A DNA stretch of 64,000 nucleotides from Chondrosia reniformis. Its lineage: Eukaryota; Porifera; Demospongiae; Chondrillida; Chondrillidae. The stretch covers positions 7,682,501-7,746,500 of the forward strand of contig OX359193.1 of NCBI GenBank assembly GCA_947172415.1. The letters are read 5' to 3'. Of the stretch, positions 51,701 to 62,895 are shown piece after piece. The notes under the pieces are model-generated. The model saw only the letters and a program-made list of their open reading frames with translations. It was not told the origin of the DNA and made no database searches. The position numbers were made by a program, and so were the translations under genes. The first letter of the stretch is position 1; each line of letters starts with the position of its first letter.

Positions 51701-53674
51701 CCAATAGAGGATCCGCCTAACACTGGATCCAGCATATCTGAGACAAACATTAAACATATCACAGTCACTGTTTCAAGTACTAAAATAATGATACTGAACA
51801 AATAACTGAATCACCCACCAACTCTCATCACTCACCCTCCACTCTTGTCACTACTCACCCATCCACTCTCATCAATCACCCGCTCACTCTCACCACTCTC
51901 GTCACTCACCCACCCACTCTTGTCACTACTCACCCATCCACTCTCATCACTCACCCACTCACTCTCACCACTCTCATCACTCACCCGCTCACTCTCACCA
52001 CTCTCGTCACTCACCCGCCCACTCTCACCACTCTCGTCACTCACCCACCCACTCTCACCACTCTTGTCACTCACCCACCCACTCTCACCACTCTCGTCAC
52101 TCACCCACCCACTCTCACCACTCTCGTCACTCACCCACCCACTCTCACCACTCTTGTCACTCACCCACCCACTCTCACCACTCTCGTCACTCACCTGCCC
52201 ACTCTCACCACTCTCGTCACTCACCTGCCCACTCTCACCACTCTTGTCACTCACCTGCCCACTCTCACCACTCTTGTCACTCACCCACCCACTCTCACCA
52301 CTCTCGTCACTCACCCACCCACCCTCACCACTCTCGTCACTCACCCACCCACTCTCACCACTCTTGTCACTCACCCACTCACTCTCACCACTCTCGTCAC
52401 TCACCCACCCACTCTCACCACTCTCGTCACTCACCCACCCACTCTCACCACTCTCGTCACTCACCCACCCACTCTCACCACTCTCATCACTCACCCACCC
52501 ACTCTCACCACTCTCGTCACTCACCCACCCACTCTCACCACTCTCGTCACTCACCCACCCACTCTCACCACTCTCGTCACTCACCCACCCACTCTCACCA
52601 CTCTCGTCACTCACCCACCCACTCTCACCACTCTCGTCACTCACCTGCCCACTCCACATTCATAGGTTCGCCTTTAGGTGGAGGCAGTACAAGATTAGAA
52701 TCCATCACAATAGGGGCACGAGCTGCATTCTCCATTCTTCTATTCCGCCACCATGCCCTCCACTTCAGGTACTCATCTGCTACAGCCTGTCGTTTGCGTC
52801 TCCAGTACTTCCCTTCAAGAACTATAGCCTATAGAGTCACAACACACAAGAGGTCAAAGGTGAGTGACCCTAACCTAAAGGATAGGATGGATGGAGGGAG
52901 GGTGGAGGGTCGGACAGTGAAAGAGAGGGAGGGAGGGAGGGAGGGAGGAAGGAGGTACGCACAGAGGGAGGAGGGTCAGACAGTAAAAGGGAGGGAGGGA
53001 GGGAGGAAGGTCGGAGGGTCGGACAGTGAAAGGAAGGGAGGGAGGGAGGAATGAACCACCTGTGGATCTTTGTGACTGTTATCTTGTCCCGGTGGCATCA
53101 CAAAGAATGAGCAGTAAATTGGTTGCCTCTTCTTAACCACTGTGCAGCATAGAGGGAGGAAGGGACAGAGAGAGGTGAGGGAGGGCAGACGGTTCACTTG
53201 TGTGGCGCCCTCCTTATAGCCAATTAAAATAATCATTTAGTACATTGCATTCGTTCAATATTTAAAGAATCAAAGAACGAAATTCTATAAACTAATTTTT
53301 CAAACTTACTTTGTAAATGCCAACTTCTCCAAATCGCGTTACTGAGTCTCGTCTGGTCACTCACTCGAAGCGGCATATGACGAAAATGCTTCCACTGTGG
53401 GTGAACCAACTTTCCACTACACAGCAGCGCCAAGAGAATACAAGTATCTAGTATCTATTATACATTGAAGGCTCTACCATACTAACCTGCATTCTACTGT
53501 GAGCTTCTCAAATAAGTAGGACAAGTCTGTACCGATACTATTCTTTCCCAAAATCGGGGCCTTCTTTTTGTCCCCAATATTGGCACTACTACGAGGTACA
53601 GTGACGGCCATGGCTGAGAACATAAGCGCGCGTTGCTGCTCAGTTTCTTCCAAATTAGCTTCAAAAGTCGCCAT
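48717..53674 (-). CDS. MLXIP/MLXIPL (Mondo): Mondo/ChREBP-family glucose-responsive bHLH-ZIP factor
   Basis: Glucose-6-phosphate-responsive transcription factor that pairs with Mlx. Twelve minus-strand exons (53674-53487, 53416-53310, 53139-53060, 52828-52645, 51737-51669, 51415-51305, 51256-50193, 50121-49926, 49862-49763, 49698-49575, 49002-48894, 48832-48717) close to 815 aa. Mondo conserved regions: GKLVHPQWKHFRHM with LSNAIWRSWHLQ, PIYCSFFVMPP, IVLEGKYWRRRKRQAVADEY, KWRAWWRNRR, then the acidic LEILHPNLTLEDLLDKLEPM. The bHLH is RRLSHISAEQKRRGNIKQGF with SKASVILK, followed by a zipper (DYLQFMQKERQ). The C-terminal dimerisation region has QLPVSGAPVTSQTF, NYKFWI, TSLVWLEQNCALP and STTSILTNPQKVP. 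One gene probably represents both vertebrate paralogs. Introns carry three large repeat arrays. Confidence 0.95.
49102..49548. repeat. G-rich 19-bp minisatellite in a Mondo intron
   Basis: About 23 units of GGGGAGAAGGGGAGGTGCT type with CT/CC/TT variants. Runs of four G every few bases on the plus strand could form G-quadruplex DNA; the Mondo transcript carries the C-rich strand. Confidence 0.93.
51835..52642. repeat. 30-bp minisatellite in a Mondo intron carrying repeated 5' splice-site consensus
   Basis: About 26 units; on the Mondo strand each reads TGGGTGGGTGAGTGACGAGA plus GTGGTGAGAG. It starts directly at the donor of the exon ending at 52645, whose own donor is GTGAGTGACG, so every unit copies a GTGAGT donor. 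An open 275-codon frame through it is out of frame with the exon. Confidence 0.93.
52890..53052. repeat. (GGGA)n-rich purine tract in a Mondo intron
   Basis: Imperfect GAGGGAGG blocks alternate with GGTCGGACAGTGAAAG. Purine-rich on the plus strand, pyrimidine-rich in the transcript. Confidence 0.85.
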
Positions 53675-53785
53675 ATAATTCTGATTCCAAAATAGGGAAT
53701 ATATAGTTTAGACACCTTCATTAGTAATGAGATTGTGTAATTCCTCGAGGTCTGGGCAGTTTATAAATTTCGCAAGTATTAGTAT

Positions 53786-54170
53786 TACGCAATTAGGGTT
53801 AGTTAATGTATGGTGAGAGATAGGGCAAATTTGGCTAAATATATCAAAATTTGCAAAATTCATTGGAAACCCTCTCATACATCTCTGTGAATACTGAGAT
53901 AGAGTTTCAGATAAATATCTGTTCATTTGGAAGAGTTAGAGCTATAAATGTACTTGAAATTACTGCTATACAAAGTTAATGTACGTATGGTGGGAGATTG
54001 GGCAAATTTGAGTAGATATGAAAATTTGCAAAACTCGCTGGAAACCTTTCATACATCTCTGTGAATACTGAGATAGAGTTTCAGATCCATATCTCTTCAT
54101 TTGGAAGAGGTAGAGCCATAAATGTATTTGAAATTACTGCTATATTAAGTTAACATATGGTGAGAGATAC
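53786..54170 (-). repeat. Satellite monomers, inverted orientation (left flank)
   Basis: About two diverged monomers. The box ATGTATGGTGAGAGATAGGG is the reverse complement of the box found in the main array. Between boxes is TTGGAAGAGTTAGAGC and GAGATAGAGTTTCAGAT. Confidence 0.8.
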
Positions 54171-54770
54171 GTACATTAACTTCGTATTCCTGTACTGTAA
54201 TGTACATTTGGTGCTATAACTCTGTCAAATGGAAAGATTTGATGCTAACACTTGGTGTCAGCATTCACAGACATGTATGAAACATTTTCAATGAGTTTTT
54301 GAAACTTTTATAAATCTTTACATTTGCCCTATATCTCACCATACATTAACTTAGTAAACGAGAATTTAATTTACATTGAGGGCTGTAACTCTATCAAATG
54401 GAAAGCTATGAAGCTGTGACTTTGTATCAGCATTCACAGACACCTATAGAGCATGTCTAATGGGTTTTTGAAATTTTGATGGAACTTTAAATTTGCCCTA
54501 TCTCTCACCATACATTAACTTTGTATACCAGAATTTAATTTACATTGAGGGCTGTAACTATATCAAATGGAAAGCTATGAAGCTGTGACTTTGTATCAGC
54601 ATTCACAGACACCTAGAGAGCATGTCTAATGAGTTTTTGAAATTTTGATGGAACTTAAAATTTGCCCTATCTCTCACCATACATTAACTTTTAATACCAG
54701 ATGCCTCTGAATGCTGAAAGAGAGCAGTAGCTCTATATCTTTCCATTTGAAAAGTTACAGCCCTCAATGT
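54171..54770 (+). repeat. Satellite array, left segment
   Basis: About three to four monomers of ~170 bp with the conserved box TTTGCCCTATCTCTCACCAT and ACATTAACTT. The last part (from ~54,530) is identical to 59,410-59,570. Confidence 0.9.
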
Positions 54771-55860
54771 ACATTAAATTCTGTGAAAGACAGCCGGCCT
54801 AGTTAAAATATCGATCATAGGCATTAATATAGTACAGGCGATAAATATCGGACCTCGCACTATATCTAGTTTTCTGTATCATAAAAAGTCGTTCTCCTCC
54901 CTCCACCTAGACACATACAGGCTTTTATCCATTTGCCACAGTTTTGAGATGTATTGGAAATACTGCGTATGTGTGTAAAAATGCTTGGAAAGATTCACTG
55001 GTCTGGAATTAGAGTGGAATAAATTGACGATTTCTCGAAAATAATTGGGATCAGAAACGTCGTTCTCCTCGGCCCATCAAGACACTTACAGGATTTTTTC
55101 CGCTTTCCCCAGTTTTCAGATGATCCACAAATACTGGCTATGTCTTTAAATTTCCTTGGAACAATTCACTGATCTGGAAATAACGAGAAATATATAAAAA
55201 AAGCCCCAACCACAACCGTTTTCTTTGGGCAAAACTTTATATAAATAGAAGCGAAAAACCTTATATAGTAGGCCTACCTGGACACATCTCTATGGTGGTT
55301 GCGGTTCCCATAGAGGTTGGTAGCGCTTAGACTCTGAAGCTGTCTCCTAATCGGTTGGTGCCATAGAGACGTGCTCACCAATAATCCGGATTTCGGGGGG
55401 GTTCCACGTAATGTGGGATTGGCATCTGATATCTTAGGATTCATATGAGTCGGCCATATCGAGAAGAGCTGGTTCTTCTCACGCAAGTGACACCCAATGC
55501 TCAACTCGGCAGTAATTTGCTTCGGCAGATTCGATAAGTTGAACGTTACCAACGATCCCGGCCTCTGAGCGTCGTGGATGGTAGCGTTCGGTATGGTCCA
55601 ACTTTTTTTCTTTGGAGTTTCGTTGGCTGTCGATTGACGAAAATTTACTTTAACGAGATCCATATCTTATATATGGATAGATGGTGCTTCAATAACAATC
55701 AATTACTACACAGTGCATTTCCCAATGTATAATAAAATTTAGAAAGCATTCTAGATTTTCGGATATAGTATCGAATTTAGTCTTTATATACACCTTCTAA
55801 CGGTCGGCCATATAATATGGTATTACGCAATTTTCTCTAACAATACGGTACATTAACTAG
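54771..55860. repeat. Non-satellite block X, copy 1 (duplicated)
   Basis: Begins CTGTGAAAGACAGCCGGCCT after the last monomer. Apart from isolated differences such as GGAAAGATT against GGAACGATT, it matches 59,649-60,738 at a constant offset of 4,878 bp. Inside it two ~130-bp stretches starting GTCGTTCTCCTC (54,888 and 55,059) are related to each other, about 171 bp apart. It carries the 129-codon ORF. Confidence 0.9.
55274..55663 (-). CDS. Unrecognised 129-residue ORF in block X, copy 1
   Basis: No family recognised. ATG start at 55663 (MDLVKVNFRQSTANETPKKK) and TAG at 55274. The product is Ser/Thr/Asn-rich with basic patches, no signal peptide, no membrane helix and no cysteine pattern; a middle segment (SLVTFNLSNLPKQITAELSI) could form strands. 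The final codons read GTGTCCAGGTAGG, so an AG|GTAGG donor could join it to another exon. The copy at 60152-60541 is identical; the third copy near 62,340-62,730 has a stop and indels. It may be a real small gene, a transposon fragment or chance. Confidence 0.3.
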   Translation of the reverse strand: MDLVKVNFRQSTANETPKKKSWTIPNATIHDAQRPGSLVTFNLSNLPKQITAELSIGCHLREKNQLFSIWPTHMNPKISDANPTLRGTPPKSGLLVSTSLWHQPIRRQLQSLSATNLYGNRNHHRDVSR

Positions 55861-58800
55861 AGTTCTGTAACTCTATCGAATGGAAAGCTATGAAGCTGTG
55901 ACTTTGTGTCAGCATTCACAGACACCTATAGAGCATGTCTAATGGGTTATTGAAATTTTGATGGAACTTAAAATTTGCCCTATCTCTCACCATACATTAA
56001 TTTCGTACTCCTGTACTGTAATGTACATTTGGTGCTATAACTCTGTCAAATGTCAAGATTTGATGCTAAACCTTGGTGTCAGTATTCACAAACATGTATG
56101 AAACATTTTCAATAAGTTATAATTTTTTTATAAATCTTTACATTTGCCTTATCTCTCACCATACATTAATTTGTACTCCTGTACTGTAATGTACATTTGG
56201 TGCTATAACTCTGTCAAATGGAAAGATTTGATACTAAAACTTGGTGTCAGCATTCACAGACATGTATGAAACATTTTCAATGAGTTTTTGAAATTTTTAT
56301 AAATCTTTACATTTGCCCTATATCTCACCATACATTAACTTTGTATACCAGAATTTAATTTACATTGAGGGCTGTAACTCTATCAAATGGAAAGATATGA
56401 AGCTGTGACTTTCTATCAGCATTCACAGACACCTATAGAGCATGTCTAATGGGTTTTTGAAATTTTGATGGAATTTAAAATTTGCCCTATCTCTTACCAT
56501 ACATTAATTTCGTACTCCTGTACTGTAATGTACATTTGGTGCTATATATAACTCTGTCAAATGTCAAGATTTGATGCTAAAACTTGGTGTCAGTATTCAC
56601 AAACATGTATGAAACATTTTCAATAAGTTATAATTTTTTTATAAATCTTTACATTTGCCTTATCTCTCACCATACATTAATTTGTACTCCTGTACTGTAA
56701 TGTACATTTGGTGCTATAACTCTGTCAAATGGAAAGATTTGATACTAAAACTTGGTGTCAGCATTCACAGACATGTATGAAACATTTTCAATGAGTTTTT
56801 GAAATTTTTATAAATCTTTACATTTGCCCTATATCTCACCATACATTAACTTTGTATACCAGAATTTAATTTACATTGAGGGCTGTAACTCTATCAAATG
56901 GAAAGATATGAAGCTGTGACTTTCTATCAGCATTCACAGACACCTATAGAGCATGTCTAATGGGTTTTTGAAATTTTGATGAAATTTAAAATTTGCCCTA
57001 TCTCTTACCATAGATTAATTTCGTAATCCTGTACTGTAATGTACATTTGGTGCTATATATAACTCTGTCAAATGTCAAGATTTGATGCTAAAACTTGGTG
57101 TCAGTATTCACAAACATGTATGAAACATTTTCAATAAGTTATAAGTTTTTTTATAAATCTTTACATTTGCCTTATCTCTTACCATACATTAATTTCGTAT
57201 TCCTGTACTGTAATGTACATTTGGTGCTATAACTATGTCAAATGGAAAGATTTGATACTAAAACTTGGTGTCAGCATTCACAGACATGTATGAAACATTT
57301 TCAATGAGTTTTTGAATTTTTTATAAATCTTTACATTTGCCCTATCTCTCACCATACATTAACTTTGTATACCAGAATTTAATTTACATTGAGGGCTGTA
57401 ACTATATCAAATGGAAAGCTATGAAGCTGTGACTTTGTATCAGCATTCACAGACACCTATAGAGCATGTCTAATGGGTTTTTGAAATTTTAATGGAATTT
57501 AAAATTTGCCCTATCTCTCACCATACATTAATTTCGTACTCCTGTACTGTAATGTACATTTAGTGCTATAACTCTGTCAAATGTCAAGATTTGATGCTAA
57601 AACTTGGTGTCAGTATTCACAAACATGTATGAAACATTTTCAATAAGTTATAATTTTTTTATAAATCTTTACATTTGCCCTATCTCTTACCATACATTAA
57701 TTTGTACTCCTGTACTGTAATGTACATTTGGTGCTATAACTCTGTCAAATGGAAAGATTTGATGCTAAACCTTGGTGTCAGCATTCACAGACATGTATGA
57801 AACATTTTCAATGAGTTTTTGAAATTTTTATAAATCTTTACATTTGCCCTATCTCTCACCATACATTAACTTTGTATACCAGAATTTAATTTACATTGAG
57901 GGCTGTAACTATATCAAATGGAAAGCTATGAAGCTGTGACTTTGTATCAGCATTCACAGACACCTAGAGAGCATGTCTAATGGGTTTTTGAAATTTTGAT
58001 GGAATTTAAAATTTGCCCTATCTCTCACCATACATTAATTTCGTACTCCTGTACTGTAATGTACATTTGGTGCTATAACTCTGTCAAATGTCAAGATTTG
58101 ATGCTAAAACTTGGTGTCAGTATTCACAAACATGTATGAAACATTTTCAATAAGTTATAATTTTTTTATAAATCTTTACATTTGCCTTATCTCTCACCAT
58201 ACATTAATTTGTACTCCTGTACTGTAATGTACATTTGGTGCTATAACTCTGTCAAATGTCAAGATTTGATGCTAAAACTTGGTGTCAGTATTCACAGACA
58301 TGTATGAAACATTTTCAATGAGTTTTTGAAATTTTTATAAATCTTTACATTTGCCCTATCTCTCACCATACATTAACTTTGTATACCAGAATTTAATTTA
58401 CATTAAGGGCTGTAACTATATCAAATGGAAAGCTATGAAGCTGTGACTTTGTATCAGCATTCACAGACACCTATAGAGCATGTCTAATGGGTTTTTGAAA
58501 TTTTGATGGAATTTAAAATTTGCCCTATCTCTCACCATACATTAATTTCGTACTCCTGTACTGTAATGTACATTTGGTGCTATAACTCTGTCAAATGTCA
58601 AGATTTGATGCTAAACCTTGGTGTCAGTATTCACAAACATGTATGAAACATTTTCAATAAGTTATAATTTTTTTATAAATCTTTACATTTGCCTTATCTC
58701 TCACCATACATTAATTTGTACTCCTGTACTGTAATGTACATTTGGTGCTATAACTCTGTCAAATGGAAAGATTTGATGCTAAACCTTGGTGTCAGCATTC

Positions 58801-59648
58801 ACAGACATGTATGAAACATTTTCAATGAGTTTTTGAAATTTTTATAAATCTTTACATTTGCCCTATATCTCACCATACATTAACTTGGTATACCAGAATT
58901 TAATTTACATTGAGGGCTGTAACTCTATCAAATGGAAAGATATGAAGCTGTGACTTTCTATCAGCATTCACAGACACCTATAGAGCATGTCTAATGGGTT
59001 TTTGAAATTTTGATGAAATTTAAAATTTGCCCTATCTCTTACCATACATTAATTTCGTACTCCTGTACTGTAATGTACATTTGGTGCTATATATAACTCT
59101 GTCAAATGTCAAGATTTGATGCTAAAACTTGGTGTCAGTATTCACAAACATGTATGAAACATTTTCAATAAGTTATAAGTTTTTTTATAAATCTTTACAT
59201 TTGCCCTATCTCTTACCATACATTAATTTCGTATTCCTGTACTGTAATGTACATTTGGTGCTATAACTCTGTCAAATGGAAAGATTTGATACTAAAACTT
59301 GGTGTCAGCATTCACAGACATGTATGAAACATTTTCAATGAGTTTTTGAAATTTTTATAAATCTTTACATTTGCCCTATATCTCACCATACATTAACTTT
59401 GTATACCAGAATTTAATTTACATTGAGGGCTGTAACTATATCAAATGGAAAGCTATGAAGCTGTGACTTTGTATCAGCATTCACAGACACCTAGAGAGCA
59501 TGTCTAATGAGTTTTTGAAATTTTGATGGAACTTAAAATTTGCCCTATCTCTCACCATACATTAACTTTTAATACCAGATGCCTCTGAATGCTGAAAGAG
59601 AGCAGTAGCTCTATATCTTTCCATTTGAAAAGTTACAGCCCTCAATGT
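55861..59648 (+). repeat. Main satellite array with three-monomer higher-order repeat
   Basis: Three monomer types alternate: A (ends AATAAGTTATAA, with CAAATGTCAAGA), B (ends GAGTTTTTGAAATT, with CAAATGGAAAGA) and C (with TTACATTGAGGGCTGTAACT). Type A recurs near 55,990, 56,497, 57,007, 57,521, 58,027, 58,535 and 59,041, giving a period of ~507 bp and seven rounds. All monomers share TTTGCCCTATCTCTCACCAT and are ~165-175 bp long. Confidence 0.92.
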
Positions 59649-60738
59649 ACATTAAATTCTGTGAAAGACAGCCGGCCTAGTTAAAATATCGATCATAGGC
59701 ATTAATATAGTACAGGCGATAAATATCGGACCTCGCACTATATCTAGTTTTCTGTATCATAAAAAGTCGTTCTCCTCCCTCCACCTAGACACATACAGGC
59801 TTTTATCCATTTGCCACAGTTTTGAGATGTATTGGAAATACTGCGTATGTGTGTAAAAATGCTTGGAACGATTCACTGGTCTGGAATTAGAGTGGAATAA
59901 ATTGACGATTTCTCGAAAATAATTGGGATCAGAAACGTCGTTCTCCTCGGCCCATCAAGACACTTACAGGATTTTTTCCGCTTTCCCCAGTTTTCAGATG
60001 ATCCACAAATACTGGCTATGTCTTTAAATTTCCTTGGAACAATTCACTGATCTGGAAATAACGAGAAATATATAAAAAAAGCCCCAACCACAACCGTTTT
60101 CTTTGGGCAAAACTTTATATAAATAGAAGCGAAAAACCTTATATAGTAGGCCTACCTGGACACATCTCTATGGTGGTTGCGGTTCCCATAGAGGTTGGTA
60201 GCGCTTAGACTCTGAAGCTGTCTCCTAATCGGTTGGTGCCATAGAGACGTGCTCACCAATAATCCGGATTTCGGGGGGGTTCCACGTAATGTGGGATTGG
60301 CATCTGATATCTTAGGATTCATATGAGTCGGCCATATCGAGAAGAGCTGGTTCTTCTCACGCAAGTGACACCCAATGCTCAACTCGGCAGTAATTTGCTT
60401 CGGCAGATTCGATAAGTTGAACGTTACCAACGATCCCGGCCTCTGAGCGTCGTGGATGGTAGCGTTCGGTATGGTCCAACTTTTTTTCTTTGGAGTTTCG
60501 TTGGCTGTCGATTGACGAAAATTTACTTTAACGAGATCCATATCTTATATATGGATAGATGGTGCTTCAATAACAATCAATTACTACACAGTGCATTTCC
60601 CAATGTATAATAAAATTTAGAAAGCATTCTAGATTTTCGGATATAGTATCGAATTTAGTCTTTATATACACCTTCTAACGGTCGGCCATATAATATGGTA
60701 TTACGCAATTTTCTCTAACAATACGGTACATTAACTAG
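59649..60738. repeat. Non-satellite block X, copy 2
   Basis: Near-identical to 54,771-55,860. The similarity continues to ~60,795 and breaks inside the following monomer (after GTCAGCATTC), where copy 2 lacks about 50 bp. Confidence 0.9.
60152..60541 (-). CDS. Unrecognised 129-residue ORF in block X, copy 2
   Basis: Same protein as at 55274-55663, residue for residue. Identity reflects recent duplication of the block rather than independent evidence of selection. A shifted TATATATGG lies just upstream of the ATG on its strand. Confidence 0.3.
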   Translation of the reverse strand: MDLVKVNFRQSTANETPKKKSWTIPNATIHDAQRPGSLVTFNLSNLPKQITAELSIGCHLREKNQLFSIWPTHMNPKISDANPTLRGTPPKSGLLVSTSLWHQPIRRQLQSLSATNLYGNRNHHRDVSR

Positions 60739-61535
60739 AGTTCTGTAACTCTATCGAATGGAAAGCTATGAAGCTGTGACTTTGTGTCAGCATTCGGTTT
60801 TTGAAATTTTGATGGAACTTAAAATTTGCCCTATCTCTCACCATACATTAACCTTGCATACCAGAATTTAATTTACATTGCAGGGGCTGTAACTATATCA
60901 AATGGAAAGATATGAAGCTGTGACTTTGTATCAGCATTCACAGACACCTAGAGAGCATGTCTAATGGGTTTTTGAAATTTTGATGGAATTTAAAATTTGC
61001 CCTATCTCTCACCATACATTAATTTCGTATTCCTGTACTGTAATGTACATTTGGTGCTATAACTCTGTCAAATGTCAAGATTTGATGCTAAAACTTGGTG
61101 TCAGTATTCACAAACATGTATGAAACATTTTCAATAAGTTATAAGTTTTTTTATAGATCTTTACATTTGCCCTATCTCTCACCATACATTAACTTCGTAT
61201 TCCTGTACTGTAATGTACATTTGGTGCTATACGTGTAACTCTGTCAAATGGAAAGATTTGATGCTAAAACGTGGTGTCAGCATTCACAGACATGTATAAA
61301 ACATTTTAAATTAGTTATTGAAATTTTTATAAATCTTTACATTTGCCCTATCTCTTACCATACATTAATTTGTACTCCTGTACTGTAATGTACATTTGGT
61401 GCTATAACTCTGTCAAATGGAAAGATTTGATGCTAAAACTTGGTGTCAGCATTCACAGACATGTATGAAACATTTTCAATGAGTTTTTGAAATTTTTATA
61501 AATCTTGACATTTGCCCTATATCTCACCATACGTA
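60739..61535 (+). repeat. Satellite array, right segment
   Basis: About four to five monomers in the same orientation as the main array, with more divergence and small indels (GCAGGGGCTG, ATACGTGTAAC). Confidence 0.88.
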
Positions 61536-61850
61536 CGTAGGGCAAATTTGAGTAGATATGAAAATTTGTTAAACTCATTGGAAACCTTTCATACCTCTCT
61601 GTGAATACTGAGATAGAGTTTCAGATTCACATCTCTCCATTTGGAAGAGTTACAGCACTTTATATACATTAAATCACTGCTATACGAAGTTAATGTATGG
61701 TGAGAGATAGGGCAAATTTGGGTATATATGAAAATTTGCAAAATTCATTGGAAGCCTTTCATACATCTCTGTGAATACTTACACAATGTTTCAGCTTCAT
61801 ATCTCTCCATTTGAAAGAGCTACAGCACTCTAATGTACATATTTCTACTA
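61536..61850 (-). repeat. Satellite monomers, inverted orientation (right flank, first part)
   Basis: The orientation flips at ~61,535 (CACCATACGTACGTAGGGCA). Diverged monomers follow with AATGTATGGTGAGAGATAGG. Confidence 0.8.
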
Positions 61851-62089
61851 TACGACCTTGAATTGTGTAGCATATATATCGTGCGATACTATTATGCAAA
61901 TTATCGGCATACCAAGTTAAAATGTTTTGACATGAATGGGGCAACTAGAAACACGCAGGGACAGTCCAGAACGCAGCTGTCAGAAGGTCTTTACATAGAG
62001 GCAGGCAGCCATTATGCTATTACTGTAATTGAGATTGAGTGTGGCTGGTTATACCAGTTTACGTTCATATCGGAACACCTCTCGCTAAA

Positions 62090-62895
62090 ATCGTTTCCAC
62101 ATGGGACCAGAAAAGTTGTTCTCCTCCGCCAATCAAGACACTCACAGGATTCTATCAATTTTCCCCAGTTTCTAGATGAACCATGAATACTGGATATACC
62201 TTTAAAATGGCTTGGAACGATGCACTCGTCCCGAATTAACTTGATATAATTTGACTACATTTTTCTCGCAAATACCCTATTCTTAAGTATGGAATTGCGC
62301 CAACCACAATCGTTTCCTTTTGAAATTTTCTTGTTTAAATAGAAGCGCAAAACCTTATAAAGTAGGCCTACCTGGACACATCTCTATGGTGGTAGCGGTT
62401 CCCATAGGGGTTGGTAGCGCTTAGACTCTGAAGCTGTCTCCTAATCGGTTGGTGCCATAGAGACGTGCTCACCAATAATCCGGATTTCGGGGGGGTTCCA
62501 CGTAATGTGGGATTGGCATCTGATATCTTTAAGGATTCATATGAGTCGGCCATATCGAGAAGAACTGGTTCTTCTCACGCAAGTGACACCCAAAGCTCAA
62601 CTCGGCAGAGCGTTACCACCGATCCCGGCCTCTGAGCGTCGTGGATGGTAGCGTTCGGTATGGTCCAACTTTTTTTCTATGGAGTTTCGTTGGCCGTCGA
62701 TTGGCAAAATTTCACTTTAACGACATCCATATAATATATGTGGATAGATACTGCTTCAACAACAATCAAGTACTACACAGTGCATATCCATGTGTATAAA
62801 AAATCTTTCAAAGAGTTCTATTTTTAGAAATATATACAGTATATCGCATTTTCACTCTTACACCTACTCAAGGTCGGCCATTTATAGTATTACGC
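62090..62895. repeat. Non-satellite block X, copy 3 (decayed)
   Basis: Same orientation as copies 1 and 2 but diverged. It retains GTTGTTCTCCTC, AGTAGGCCTACCTGGACACA and CCATAGAGACGTGCTCACCA. Relative to the intact copies, the ORF region lacks about 30 bp, has an extra TA after ATCTT, and has an early TAG after the NETP codons. Confidence 0.85.
62340..62735 (-). pseudogene. Broken copy of the 129-residue ORF
   Basis: The start codon and first codons (MDVVKVKFCQS) are recognisable, but an in-frame TAG, a ~30-bp deletion and a frameshift interrupt the frame. The C-terminal half remains readable in one frame up to the same HHRDVSR end. Confidence 0.55.

Noticed and set aside
51832..52659. 275-codon SDESGESGWV-repeat ORF
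   Set aside because: Lies in a Mondo intron, out of frame with the flanking exon, and begins at a strong donor.
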